Positions 11,046-20,300 of a DNA stretch of 64,000 nt are shown piece after piece. Within the stretch, counting starts at the first letter, position 1; each line of letters opens with the position of its first letter. Under the pieces are notes generated by a model. That model did not search any database and was not told the DNA's origin. It saw only the letters and a program-made list of their open reading frames with translations. Origin of the DNA: Lysobacteraceae bacterium (lineage in GTDB: Bacteria > Pseudomonadota > Gammaproteobacteria > Xanthomonadales > Xanthomonadaceae). The translations under genes and the position numbers were made by a program. The stretch covers positions 434,001-498,000 of the forward strand of contig BPKJ01000001.1 in the NCBI GenBank assembly GCA_026005075.1. Direction: 5' to 3'.

Positions 11046-11082
11046 CTTGAGTCAATTGCATCGGTCCTGGTAAGAGGTAAGA
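11042..11082 (+). promoter_or_regulatory. dyad and possible promoter before the cus genes
   Basis: TTGACTTGAGTCAA at 11042-11055 is a perfect 6-2-6 inverted repeat beginning within the copF stop region. TAAGAT at 11077-11082 resembles a -10; the corresponding -35 (TTGCAT at 11056) is 15 bp away, shorter than optimal. This suggests a separately regulated promoter for the small protein and cusCBA. The spacing does not match a MerR-type 19-bp spacer. Confidence 0.35.
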
Positions 11083-11089
11083 TCAAGTC

Positions 11090-11512
11090 ATGGTCCGCAT
11101 CCGCCATCGGAATTGGTTCCAGCGCACCGCCCTCCTCGCGATGGCGGCGCTGCTCTGGTCCCAGTTCGCGCTGGCAGGCCACGGCGAGTGCCTGGATCTC
11201 CCAGGCACGCCGGCGGCGTTTGTCGCTGCCGCCACCGACACCCGACACGACCATGGCCACGGCTGCGATGCCGAGCTCCCCTCGGCGAGCAAGGCACTGT
11301 GCGACGCGCACTGCACCGCGGGTGACATCTCGGCGGACAGTGGGCGCATCCCTTCGATTCCGCCGCTCCTTGTCGGAGCATGGCTCTCCTGGTTCGCAGT
11401 CGCCGAGATCGGGGATGGTGCGCGGGGCGTCACGTCCACATGGGTGGATTCGCCACCCAGGCCCGCCTGGCACCGACCTACCGCCCATCCCGCGGCGCTC
11501 CTGCTGATCTGA
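11090..11512 (+). CDS. Small exported Cys/His-rich protein heading the cus genes
   Basis: The 140-residue protein has a signal peptide (TALLAMAALLWSQFALAGHG) and a Cys/His cluster (HDHGHGCDAELPSASKALCD followed by AHC). The Pro/Trp-rich C-terminus ends in WHRPTAHPAALLLI. I do not recognise a named family with certainty. Its size, export signal and position ahead of an RND operon resemble CzcI-like or CopL-like leader proteins, which are thought to modulate induction. It may be a periplasmic metal-sensing or accessory protein. GAGGTAAGATCAAGTC precedes the ATG, giving a usable ribosome-binding site. Confidence 0.7.
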   Translation: MVRIRHRNWFQRTALLAMAALLWSQFALAGHGECLDLPGTPAAFVAAATDTRHDHGHGCDAELPSASKALCDAHCTAGDISADSGRIPSIPPLLVGAWLSWFAVAEIGDGARGVTSTWVDSPPRPAWHRPTAHPAALLLI

Positions 11513-11641
11513 TGCCCGGACGCTGACTGCTCCGCACCTCTGTGCGGCGCGGTCCTGTGCGTTCGCGCCGTGGCTGCGTCACGGCATGTGTTCCTGCCCT
11601 CGTCCGAGCGACCTGCGTCGCGTCGGCCCAAGGACACTGAT

Positions 11642-12964
11642 ATGGCATCCCTGTTCGACCCGATGCAGGCCAGGCGCCTGCACCCTTACCCGCTGTTCCG
11701 CCGTCGGCCACTGCTCCGGCACCTGCTTGCCTGCGTGTTCGCCGGCGGCTTGTGGACGCTGGCGCTGCCCGCGACCGCCACCGAACCCATCCCGGGGCAC
11801 AGCCTCGAGTCGATCCGCACCTGGGTTCTGGAACACAACCCCGAGCTGCGGGCCATGGACTTCGAAACCCAGGCCGCCGAAGCGAGGATCCTTCCCGCAG
11901 GTGCCCTGCCCGATCCGATGGCCTCGGTTGGATTCCGCGGCCTCGATCCGGACAAGCCCTGGCGCACCGCCGGTGCCGAGCGCGAGGTGAACTACGCGCT
12001 GCGCCAGCGCTTCCCGCTCTGGGGCAAGCGTTCGCTGGCCCGCGAGGTCGCCACCCATGAGGCCGAGGCGATGCGGCTGGAGCGCGAAGCCACCGCGCGC
12101 ACGCTGCTCGCCGAGGCCGAAGCCGCCTACGTCCGCTACTGGCACGCCGACCAGGCGGTGGCGGTGCTCGACCGCCGCATCGCCCTGCTCCGCCAGGTCG
12201 AGGAAATAGCCGGCGTGCGCTACGCCCTGGGTCGCGCGGCGCAGCAGGATGCTATCCGCGCCCAGGTCGAGCAGACCAGCCTACAGCGCGAGCGGATCGA
12301 ACGCCTCGCCGTCAAGCAGGAGGCCGCCGCCACGTTGAACGCGGTGCTGGGCCGCCGCGCCGACGCGCCGCTGGCGACCCCTGATGAGGCGCCGCGACTG
12401 TTCGTTCGCAGCGCCTCGCTCGCCGAGGCGCTGGACGGCGCTGATGCGCATCCGGCGGTACGGTCGCAGCAGGCCCGCGCCGAGGCCGCCCGTACGAACG
12501 TGGTGCTGGAGCGTCGCAACCGGTTTCCCGACATCACCGTGGGCGTGGGCGCGATGCAGCTCGGCAACGGTATCGAGAGCACCGAACTGATGCTCGAGGT
12601 CGAGATCCCGTTCCAGCAGCGCGCCCGCCGCGAACGCGAGCGCGAATCGCGCCTGCTCGAAGAAGCAGCGCTCGCCCGCAGGGACGCCACGCTGCGGGCC
12701 GTGGAGGAACGCGGCGCCTCTGCCTGGGCGCAGTGGACCAGCGCACGCGAACGTCGCGAGCTGATCGAGAACACGCTGCTGCCGCAGGCCGACGCCACCT
12801 GGCAATCCGCCCTGGCCAGCTACCAGGTCGGCGAAGTCGACTTCGGAACGCTGCTGGAAGCACTCAATGAATGGCAGGGCGCCGACCTCGCACGGGTCGA
12901 TGCACTGCGTGACGAACTGTTGGGCGCCGCCGCCGTGCGCGCCATCGAAGGAGAGATCCGATGA
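11642..12964 (+). CDS. cusC: Outer-membrane efflux channel of the Cu/Ag RND system (CusC-like, TolC family)
   Basis: The 440-residue protein belongs to the TolC/OEP superfamily: an N-terminal signal (HLLACVFAGGLWTLALPATA), then long alpha-helical repeats. Typical elements are LEHNPELRAMDFETQAAEAR and LPDPMASVGFRG, with a second repeat containing NRFPDITVGVGAMQ. It forms the outer-membrane exit duct for the CusBA pump. AAGGA precedes the ATG at 11642 by 8 nt; the earlier in-frame start at 11570 lacks one. The stop overlaps the cusB start (ATGA). Confidence 0.88.
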   Translation: MASLFDPMQARRLHPYPLFRRRPLLRHLLACVFAGGLWTLALPATATEPIPGHSLESIRTWVLEHNPELRAMDFETQAAEARILPAGALPDPMASVGFRGLDPDKPWRTAGAEREVNYALRQRFPLWGKRSLAREVATHEAEAMRLEREATARTLLAEAEAAYVRYWHADQAVAVLDRRIALLRQVEEIAGVRYALGRAAQQDAIRAQVEQTSLQRERIERLAVKQEAAATLNAVLGRRADAPLATPDEAPRLFVRSASLAEALDGADAHPAVRSQQARAEAARTNVVLERRNRFPDITVGVGAMQLGNGIESTELMLEVEIPFQQRARRERERESRLLEEAALARRDATLRAVEERGASAWAQWTSARERRELIENTLLPQADATWQSALASYQVGEVDFGTLLEALNEWQGADLARVDALRDELLGAAAVRAIEGEIR

Positions 12965-14508
12965 CCCGTGTCCAGACCCTGTCGCTCGCCATCGGCGTCG
13001 CACTCGCCGCCCTCGCCGTCGGCTGGATGGCCGGCCGCGCGACGAACGATGCTCCGAGCGCAGCCACGTCCGCCGAAGCGCCGGCCGCGGAACGCAAGGT
13101 GCTCTATTACCGCAATCCCATGGGCCTTCCGGACACCTCGCCGGTGCCGAAGAAGGACCCGATGGGAATGGACTACATCCCCGTCTACGAAGGCGAGGAG
13201 GCCACCGCACCCGGCACCGTCGTGCTGACGCCGGAGAAGGTGCAGACGCTCGGTGTGCGCACGGCGGTGGTGGAACGCGCGCCGCTGGCCGCAGGCATTC
13301 GCGCCAGCGCCACGCTGGAGATCGACGAGACCCGGCAGTACGCGATCGCACCGCGTTTCGAAGGCTGGATCGAGCGCCTGTACGCCGACCAGACCGGCAT
13401 GCGCGTGCGCCGCGGCCAGCCGCTGATGCGCGTGTACAGCCCGGAGCTGATGGCGGCGCAGCAGGAGTACCGCGTCGCCGATGCGGCGGCGCGCAAGCTC
13501 GCGCAGAGCGATCCGGTCAGCGCCGCCTCGATGACGCGCCTGCGCGATGCGGCGGTGGCCCGCCTGCGCAACTGGCAGATCGCCCCGCGCCAGCTCGGAC
13601 AGGGCGACGGCAGCTTCGTGCTGACCTCGCCGGCGGACGCGGTGGTGATCGAGAAGCCGGTCGTGCAGGGCGCGCGCTTCGAGCCGGGCGAGACCGTGCT
13701 GCGGCTGGCGGACCTGTCCACGGTGTGGGCGGTGGCGCACGTGCCAGCCGCGCAGGCGGCGGAGCTGCGGGTCGGACAGGCCGCGCGTTTCGAATCCACC
13801 ACCCTGCCCGGCCGTCGCTTCGACGGCACGGTGACGTTCGTGCAGCCGGTGCTGGACACCGCCACGCGCACGGTGCAGGTGCGGGTGGCGCTGCCGAATC
13901 GGGACGGCGTGCTGCGTCCCGGCCTGTTCGGCGCGATCGTGCTGGAGCGCGACGACCCGACGCCGGTGCTGAGCGTGCCGCGCTCGGCGGTGCTCGACAG
14001 CGGACTGCGCCAGGTGGTGCTGGTCGAGCGCGCGCCCGGCCGGTTCGAGCCGCGCGAGGTGCGCACCGGGCGGCGCGCCGGCGATCGCGTCGAGATCCTG
14101 GAAGGCGTGCGCGAAGGCGAACGCGTGGTGGTGGCGGCGAACTTCCTGATCGACGCCGAGAGCAACCTGCAGGCGGCGTTGCAGGGACTGGGCGCGCACG
14201 CCGGCCACGGTGGGTCCGCACCCGCCGCACAGGCGACCGCGCCCGCGGCGGTGGACCACGCCGGACATGGGCCGGCGATGCCACCGGTCGATACGAAGAA
14301 GGACACGCAGCCGGCCCCGGCCACGCCGCGACCGACGCCGCAGGCGCCCGCGCAGCCGTCGCCGGCGCCGGCCGACCCGCACGCGGGCCACGCCCCGACC
14401 GCGTCGCCCGATCCGCACGCCGGGCACGCCCCGCCCCCGCCATCCGATCCGCACGCCGGCCACGCGCCGGCAACCGACGGCACGCACGACGGCCAGGAGG
14501 ACCGCTGA
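12961..14508 (+). CDS. cusB: Cu/Ag RND membrane-fusion protein CusB with His-rich tail
   Basis: The 515-residue periplasmic adaptor has one N-terminal membrane or signal segment (residues 6-25). A heavy-metal-binding motif follows (LYYRNPMGLPDTS, KKDPMGMDYIPVY). Then come the usual barrel-sandwich and beta-barrel domains (AIAPRFEGWIERLY, GQPLMRVYSPELMAAQQEY, LADLSTVWAVAHVPA). About 100 extra C-terminal residues are Pro/Ala-rich and carry DPHAGHA three times plus other His-Gly-His groups. This tail is not part of standard CusB and probably binds metal. It is translationally coupled to cusC (4-bp overlap) and ends 1 bp before cusA. Confidence 0.93.
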   Translation: MTRVQTLSLAIGVALAALAVGWMAGRATNDAPSAATSAEAPAAERKVLYYRNPMGLPDTSPVPKKDPMGMDYIPVYEGEEATAPGTVVLTPEKVQTLGVRTAVVERAPLAAGIRASATLEIDETRQYAIAPRFEGWIERLYADQTGMRVRRGQPLMRVYSPELMAAQQEYRVADAAARKLAQSDPVSAASMTRLRDAAVARLRNWQIAPRQLGQGDGSFVLTSPADAVVIEKPVVQGARFEPGETVLRLADLSTVWAVAHVPAAQAAELRVGQAARFESTTLPGRRFDGTVTFVQPVLDTATRTVQVRVALPNRDGVLRPGLFGAIVLERDDPTPVLSVPRSAVLDSGLRQVVLVERAPGRFEPREVRTGRRAGDRVEILEGVREGERVVVAANFLIDAESNLQAALQGLGAHAGHGGSAPAAQATAPAAVDHAGHGPAMPPVDTKKDTQPAPATPRPTPQAPAQPSPAPADPHAGHAPTASPDPHAGHAPPPPSDPHAGHAPATDGTHDGQEDR

Positions 14509-14509
14509 C

Positions 14510-17500
14510 ATGCTCGGCCGCATCATCGAGTGGTCGGTCCGCAACGTCTTCCTCGTCGCTGCTGGCACGCTGTCGTGATCGCGCGGCGGCGTCTACGCGC
14601 TGCTGCAGCACGCCGCTGGACGCGCAGCCCGGATCTGTCCGACGTGCAGGTGATCGTCTACACCGAGTATCCGGGGCAGGCGCCGCAGGTGGTCGAGGAC
14701 CAGGTCACCTACCCGCTCACCACCGCGCTGCTGGCGGTGCCGAAGTCGAAGGTGGTGCGCGGTTTCTCGTTCTTCGGCGCCTCGTTCGTCTACGTGATCT
14801 TCGAGGACGGCACCGACATCTACTGGGCGCGCTCGCGCGTGCTCGAGTACCTCAACTCGTCCCGAGCCGCCTGCCGCGCGGCGTGACGCCCGCGCCTCGG
14901 GCCGGATGCCACCGGCGTCGGCTGGGTCTACCAGTACGCGCTGCGGGCAAGCAGCGCACGCTCGGACGAGCTGCGCGCGCTGCAGGACTGGTACCTGCGC
15001 TACCAGCTCGCCAAGGCGCCGGGCGTGGCGGAGGTCGCCAGCGTCGGCGGCTTTCGTGCGCCAGTACCGGTCACCGTCGATCCGCGCGCCTGCGCGGCCT
15101 ACGGCATCCCGCTGGCGCGGGTGTCGCAGGTCGATCCGCGAGCCAACCGCGACGTCGGCGGCCGCGTGGTCGAGATGGCCGAGACCGAATACATGGTGCG
15201 CGGCCGCGGCTACCTGCGCGGCGTGGAGGACATCGAGAACCTGGTGCTGAAGGCGCGAGGGCGGCGCGCCGGTGCTGCGTGCGGCGACGTGGCCCGACGT
15301 CGAGCTGGTGCCGGACGAGCGCCGCGGCCTCGCCGAGCTGAACGGCGAGGGCGAGTGGTCGCCGGCATCGCGGTGGCGCGCTACGGCCAGAACGCGCTCG
15401 AGTGATCCACGCCTGAAGGCGAAGCTGGCCGAGATCCGCCGGCGGCTGCCCGCAGGGCGTCAGATCGCGCACGGTGTACGACCGCTCCGAGCTGATCCAC
15501 CGCGCGATCGCAGACCTGCGAACCACGCTGATCGAGGAAAGCCTCATCGTCGCGCTGGTCTGCATCGTATTCCTGTTCCACGCGCGCAGCGCGCTGGTGG
15601 CGATCGTCATGCTGCCGGTCGGCGTGCTGATCGCGTTCATCGCCATGCGCTGCTCGGGCTCAACTCCAACATCATGAGCCTGGGCGGCATCGCCATCGCC
15701 ATCGGCGCGATGGTGGACGCGGCGATCGTGATGATCGAGAACGCGCACAAGCACCTCGAGCGCCTGACGCCACGGCGCGCCGCGCGGCGAAGCGATCATC
15801 GACGCCTGCCGGAGGTCGGCCCGGCGCTGTTCTTCAGCCTGCTGATCATCACCGTCTCGTTCCTGCCGGTGTTCGCGCTGGAGGCGCAGGAAGGCCGGCT
15901 GTTCAAGCCGCTGGCGTTCACCAAGACCTTCGCGATGGCCGGCGGCCGCGCTTCTGTCGATCACGCTGGTGCCGGTGCTGATGCTGCTGTTCGATCCGCG
16001 GCCGCATCCTGCCGGAGCACAGAACCCGGTCGACCGCGTGCTGATCGCGGCCTACCGCCCGGTGATCGGCTGGTGCTGCGCTGCACGAGCTCGACCCTCG
16101 TCGCCGCGGTGGCGGCGCTGCTGGCCACCGCTGTGCCCGGCGCGCAGCTCGGCAGCGAGTTCATGCCGACGCTCAACGAAGGCACGCTGCTCTACATGCC
16201 GGCCTCGCTGCCGGCGCTGTCGGCGACCAAGGCGGCGCAGACTGCTGCAGACAGCAGGACCGCATCATCAGGAGCTTCCCCGAGGTCGGATCGGTGTTCG
16301 GCAAGGCGGGCCGCGCCAACACCGCCACCGACCCGGCGCCGCTGGAGATGTTCGAGACCGTCATCAACCTCAAGCCGCGAGTCCGAATGGCGCGCCGGCA
16401 TGACCGTGGACAAGCTGATCGCCGAGATGGACCGCGCGCTGCAGTTTCCCCGGCGTCGCCAACGCCTGGACCATGCCGATCAAGGCGCGCATCGACATGC
16501 TCGCCACCGGCATCCGCACGCCGGTCGGCATCAAGGTGTTCGGCCAGGACCTGGCGCAGATCGAGACGCTGGCGCAGGCAGATCGAGGCGGCGGTGCGCA
16601 AGGTGCCGGGCACCACCAGCGCCTACGCCGAGCGGCTCACCGGCGGCTACTACCTCGACGATCGAGCCCGACCGCGCGCGGCTCGCGCGCTACGGCGTCA
16701 CGCCTCGGCGAGCTGCAGGACGTGATCGGCGGCCGCGCTGGGCGGCGAGATGGTGACCACCACGGTGCGAGGGACTGCGAGCGCTTCGGGCGTGATCGTG
16801 CGCTACCCGCGCGAGCTGCGCGACGATCCGCAGCGCATCGCCGACCACGTGCTGGTGCCGACCATGGACGGCGCGCAGGTGCCGCTGGGCGAACTGGCCA
16901 CGGTGGTGGTGCGCAAGGGTGCGCCCAGCATCCGCACCGAGAACGCGCTGCTGTCGGCCTACATCTACGTCGACACCCGCGAGCGCGACATCGGCCGCTA
17001 CGTGCGCGCCGCGCAGCAGGCGGTGGCCGAGTCGGTGAAGTTCCCGCCCGGCACGTACGCCACCTGGAGCGGGCAGTTCGAGTACATGCAGCGCGCCGCG
17101 GCGAAGATGCGGATCGTGGTGCCGGTGACGCTCGCGCTCATCTTCCTGCTGCTGTACCTCAACTTCCGGCGCGTCACCGAATCGCTGATCGTGATGCTGT
17201 CGGTGCCGTTCGCGCTGGTGGGCGGCGTCTGGCTGATGTGGGCGCTGGACTACAACCTCAGCGTGGCGGTGGCGGTCGGCTTCATCGCACTGGCCGGCGT
17301 CGCCGCGGAAACCGGCGTGGTGATGCTGATCTATCTCGACCACGCGCTAGAAGCTCGCGCCGCGCAGCGCCAGGCCGAAGGCCGGGCACTGGATGCACGC
17401 GGACCTGCGCGAGGCCATCATCGAAGGCGCGGTCGACGCGCGTGCGCCCGAAGATGATGACCGTGGTCGCGATCATGGCGGGCCTGCTGCCCATCATGTG

Positions 17501-17678
17501 GAGCAGCGGCACCGGCTCGGAAGTCATGCGCCGCATCGCCGCGCCGATGGTGGGCGGCATGGTGTCGTCGACGGTGCTGACGCTGGTGGTGATCCCGGCA
17601 CTGTACTCGTTGATCAAGCAGCGGCAGCTGGCCAGGAAGCGGCCAATGGCTGCTGCGCTGCCGGCGGACGTGTCGTGA
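14510..17678 (+). pseudogene. cusA: CusA Cu/Ag RND pump, broken by many single-base indels
   Basis: Segments in all three frames together spell a near-complete CusA of about 1,040 residues. In order they include [90 protein letters not shown] and [18 protein letters not shown]. Reading through requires at least 20-25 one-base insertions or deletions. Examples are one extra C near 14609, an extra C near 14895, four extra bases between about 15255 and 15300, missing G near 15356 and 15404, an extra C in CCCC near 16449, and an extra G in GTGCGAG near 16769. Codons between indels are well conserved and in-frame nonsense substitutions are not evident. This fits poor consensus sequence or very recent decay. 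Confidence 0.85.
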
Positions 17679-17792
17679 TGTGGCCGACCTTCAACGCGCC
17701 AGGGCAAAGGCGGTCCGCGTGTGCGTTGACCCAAGATTATCGCTGCGGGAGCACTCAATGCCTTGGTGTGGATGGAGGCGTGTCAGCCGAGC

Positions 17793-17823
17793 TTGACCTG
17801 TGTGCGGGACACAGGTCTAGCGT
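17793..17823 (+). promoter_or_regulatory. MerR-family-type metal-responsive promoter, apparently orphaned
   Basis: TTGACC (17793-17798) and TAGCGT (17818-17823) are separated by exactly 19 bp, and ACCTGTGT-GCGGG-ACACAGGT (17796-17816) forms a perfect 8-5-8 dyad inside that spacer. An over-long 19-bp spacer with a central dyad is the hallmark of promoters controlled by MerR-family activators such as CueR, ZntR, CadR or PbrR. No MerR regulator is encoded in this window. Downstream is only a short reading frame starting at 17851. Confidence 0.7.
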
Positions 17824-18104
17824 GATCACCATCTTTCCTGGAGCGCGCCAATGATGGGCAAAGACGAAGCAGCGCCGCAGCTGATGACGGTCAGGGCATT
17901 TGTCGATGTGAAATGGAATGCGTGTTGCTTGCTGCGGGGCATTTTCTTGGCCGCAGACAGCCGCGTAGGACGCGGCTGGGGGCAAGCGGACGCGCCCTCA
18001 AGAATTCCATGCGCTCGCCCAGGAGGCGGTTTGTTGACGCCTCTGGCAAGCCAGGGGCGGTTGCTTGGCGCTGGCGGCGACCAAGGGGCGCATGTCGGCG
18101 CTTA
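17824..18104 (+). other. remnant region after the MerR-type promoter; possible truncated gene start at 17851
   Basis: An ATG at 17851 with GGAG 7 nt upstream opens a frame (MMGKDEAAPQLMTVRAF) that soon becomes unlike any protein I recognise and ends at 18105. I read this as the first codons of a metal-resistance gene whose body was lost when insertion sequences arrived. The rest of the stretch, from about 17,900 to 18,104, looks like non-coding DNA flanking the insertion sequence. Confidence 0.35.
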
Positions 18105-18690
18105 GGGAAGGTCTGAACAACGCACTCTGACACTTGGATTTCAGCGTCAGAGCGCCGGACCAGCGTCGATTTGATCAATTTCCCGCCCTTTCAGGCGGTT
18201 TCTCGCGGGTTTTCCCGCCTTACAGGCGCACCACCCCCATCGCCGGCAACAGGCGCCGGCGCGCCATCCACAGGTTCGACAGCGCGAACAGCGTCAGCAC
18301 CTGCGCCGCGTTCTTCGCCAGGCCGAGGTAGCGCACCTTCGTGTAGCCGAACTGGCGCTTGATCACCCGGAACGGATGCTCGACCTTCGCGCGCAGGCTC
18401 GCCTTGTACCGCTCCCAGTGCTCGGTGTAACGCCGCTCGCGCGGGTTCTTCATCGCCCGCAACTTCGACGGCTTCTCCGCGATCAGGAAGCCGGTCCTCC
18501 ACATCCTTCAACTCTTCACGCTTGTCGGCACCGGTATAGCCGCTGTCGCCACAGATCGTGTCTTCCCGGCCGTGCAGCAGCCTGTGTACCCGGGTCACGT
18601 CGGCCACGTTCGCCGCCGTGCACTCGACGTGGTGCACCAGGCCGGATTCATCATCGACGCCGATGTGCGCCTTCATGCCGAAGGGCACTT
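18105..18690 (-). mobile_element. IS5-family insertion sequence fragment
   Basis: The segment begins at a likely terminal repeat (GGGAAGGTCTGAACAA, 18105-18120) and contains the C-terminal half of an IS5-group transposase reading leftward. The other end is missing: transposase homology stops abruptly near 18682 where different sequence begins. It is therefore a one-ended remnant lying between the cus genes and a second insertion sequence. Confidence 0.75.
18220..18682 (-). pseudogene. IS5-type transposase, N-terminally truncated and frameshifted
   Basis: The minus strand reads FGMKAHIGVDDESGLVHHVE, then EDTICGDSGYTGADKREE, then in the next frame FLIAEKPSKLRAMKNPRERR, KASLRAKVEHPFRVIKRQFG and LALSN-type helices to the stop at 18220. 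This is the well-known IS5/IS1106-group DDE transposase C-terminal half. The first catalytic Asp region is absent, so it cannot be active. One extra base near 18,500 (after KDVE) shifts the frame. Confidence 0.85.
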
Positions 18691-18848
18691 CGCATAACCC
18701 CATTTCCGAGAGCTGAACCGAAATAAGGGCGCCCGCGTCACTCGGTTCGGGGTTCTCGGGGCCGCCAAGCCCCGTGATCGCCGCCTTGGCGGGCACCCGA
18801 GGCCCTGCAAAACGGCGTTTGCAGGCTGCAGCGGGCGCACCTCTCCCT

Positions 18849-19961
18849 TCATCGCGCACACCCGCACGGGTCATGGCGCACCAGCCAGACCAGCCGCTTG
18901 GCGTTGTACGCCGCGCACTTCAGCAGGATCGCCAGTTCGTTTCTCGCCAGCGTCATCGCCCGCACGCACTTGCCGCCCAACTGCTCGAGGCCGGCGAACA
19001 CATGTTCGCCTCTGGCGCGGACGCGGTTGATCGCCTTGTTGCGCGCGTCCAGTCGCACGCGCCGCTCCTGCCCGGGCTTGGCGCGCCGCGCGATGCCGTC
19101 GCGCAGCCCGTGGGCCTGCAGCAACTGGCGGTTGGTCTGCGCGTCGTAGCCTCGGTCGGCCAGCAGCCGCGCGCCGGTGTTGGCGCGGTCCAGCACCTCC
19201 TTGAGCGTCTGGCCGTCATCGACATTGGCCGGCGTGACCTTGACCCGGCGGATCAGCTTGTAGCGCGCGTCCGCGTTGGCGTGCACCTTGTAGCCGTAGA
19301 AGCTCTTGCCGTGCTTCTTGGTCCAGCGCGCGTCGCGGTCGGTGTGCTGCAGCCGCTTGGCATTCCAGCCCTCGGGCCTGCGGCCTTCGTTGAGCGCTTC
19401 GCGCTCGTCCTTGTTCGCCTGGGTGAGCGGTGCCTGCACGATGCTGGCATCCACGATCTGCCCGCCGCGCGGGATGTAGCCGTGCTGCTGCAACTGCAGG
19501 CTCACCGCCTCGAAGATGGCGCGGCCGCCCAGACCGCCTTGGGCCAAGCGCTGCTTGAAACTCCACAGCGTGCGCGCATCGGGGATGTGCAGTGCGCCGT
19601 CCAGGCGGCAGAAGTGCTGGAAGCTCATGCGGTCCAGCACCTGGTACTCGCAGTCCTCGTCGCTGAGGTTGTACAGCGACTGGATGAACAGCAGCCGCAC
19701 CATCACCTCGGTGGGGTACGGCGGGCGTCCGCCCTTGCGGCGATCGGCACCCGGGCAGGCGGCGTCCACCCGGGCGGCAATGGCCGCGAAGTCGATCAGT
19801 TCGTCCATCGCCGCCAGGTTGGCGATGAAGCCGCCGAGCTTGGCTTGGCGTTGGTCTTGCACGAACAGGTCAGCGCCGGGCAAGGCAGCGGAACACCCAA
19901 CCTGCGCGCCCGTCGCGCCCGCCGCTCGCCGCGTGGTCTGATCCTCGCCTGCCGTACCCAT
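18849..19961 (-). CDS. IS5-family DDE transposase (apparently intact)
   Basis: The conserved protein runs from about DLFVQDQRQAKLGGFIANL through PPYPTEVMVRLLFIQSLYNL and LWSFKQRLAQGGLGGRAIF. The catalytic triad is present: Asp in GGQIVDASIVQAPLTQ, Asp in ARLLADRGYDAQTN, and Glu in RVRARGEHVFAGLEQLG. The start is uncertain: ATG at 19961 gives 370 residues, while GTG at 19862 gives 337 residues beginning just before the conserved region. The frame stays open further upstream into another element, which I do not count. Clear terminal inverted repeats were not found by eye. Confidence 0.85.
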   Translation of the reverse strand: MGTAGEDQTTRRAAGATGAQVGCSAALPGADLFVQDQRQAKLGGFIANLAAMDELIDFAAIAARVDAACPGADRRKGGRPPYPTEVMVRLLFIQSLYNLSDEDCEYQVLDRMSFQHFCRLDGALHIPDARTLWSFKQRLAQGGLGGRAIFEAVSLQLQQHGYIPRGGQIVDASIVQAPLTQANKDEREALNEGRRPEGWNAKRLQHTDRDARWTKKHGKSFYGYKVHANADARYKLIRRVKVTPANVDDGQTLKEVLDRANTGARLLADRGYDAQTNRQLLQAHGLRDGIARRAKPGQERRVRLDARNKAINRVRARGEHVFAGLEQLGGKCVRAMTLARNELAILLKCAAYNAKRLVWLVRHDPCGCAR

Positions 19962-20026
19962 GACCGCACGGAAACCCGATCGCTGCGCCGTGGCTATCAT
20001 ACGAGTGGTCCCTGACCTGCGCACCG

Positions 20027-20193
20027 ATGCACGAAACGCCACCCAGCCTCGATGACATGCCCACCGCCACGTCCTCGGCGCCCGAGCGGACGGCGACGCA
20101 TGACTTCGTTCCCGGCACGCAGATTGGCCCGTTCCGGATCGAGGCCCTGATCGGCCAGGGGGGGATGGGCGAGGTCTACCGGGCCGTACGGGA
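20027..20193 (+). pseudogene. Ser/Thr protein kinase, N-terminal fragment only
   Basis: The reading frame [17 protein letters not shown]... reaches [20 protein letters not shown], the glycine-rich ATP loop of a Hanks-type (PknB-like) kinase. The homology then ends at about VYRAVR near 20193, and the remaining seven codons belong to the adjacent insertion-sequence DNA. The catalytic lysine and all later kinase motifs are missing, so this is the broken 5' end of a bacterial Ser/Thr kinase gene interrupted by mobile DNA. Confidence 0.75.
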
Positions 20194-20300
20194 AGAATGG
20201 CGTCCGACTTCGTGACAGGGGTAGATTTCTTGCGTGGCATGGAGGGCTCCTGAACATCGTCATGGTAGGCCCCTCACACAAAAATCCTGACACCCTCCCT
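20194..20300 (-). mobile_element. 5' end of an insertion sequence (IS256-type suspected)
   Basis: On the minus strand the segment starts at a probable terminus (AGGGAGGGTGTCAGGATTTT) and has a leader and then an ATG reading [18 protein letters not shown] before it runs into the kinase fragment at about 20193. The layout (terminus, short leader, basic N-terminus) is that of an insertion-sequence left end, and IS256-type is my best guess. Its insertion point interrupts the integrase at about 20301. Confidence 0.45.

Noticed and set aside
18689-18701. GGGGTTATGC as a Tn3-family terminal repeat
   Set aside because: The start resembles ends of some Tn3-family elements, but I cannot confirm more than about 10 bp and no matching tnpA or resolvase is present, so it is kept only as part of the inverted 9-mer finding.
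19962-20240. Upstream extension of the intact transposase frame to 20240
   Set aside because: The extension crosses the kinase fragment and another insertion-sequence end; it is an accidental fusion of open frames.
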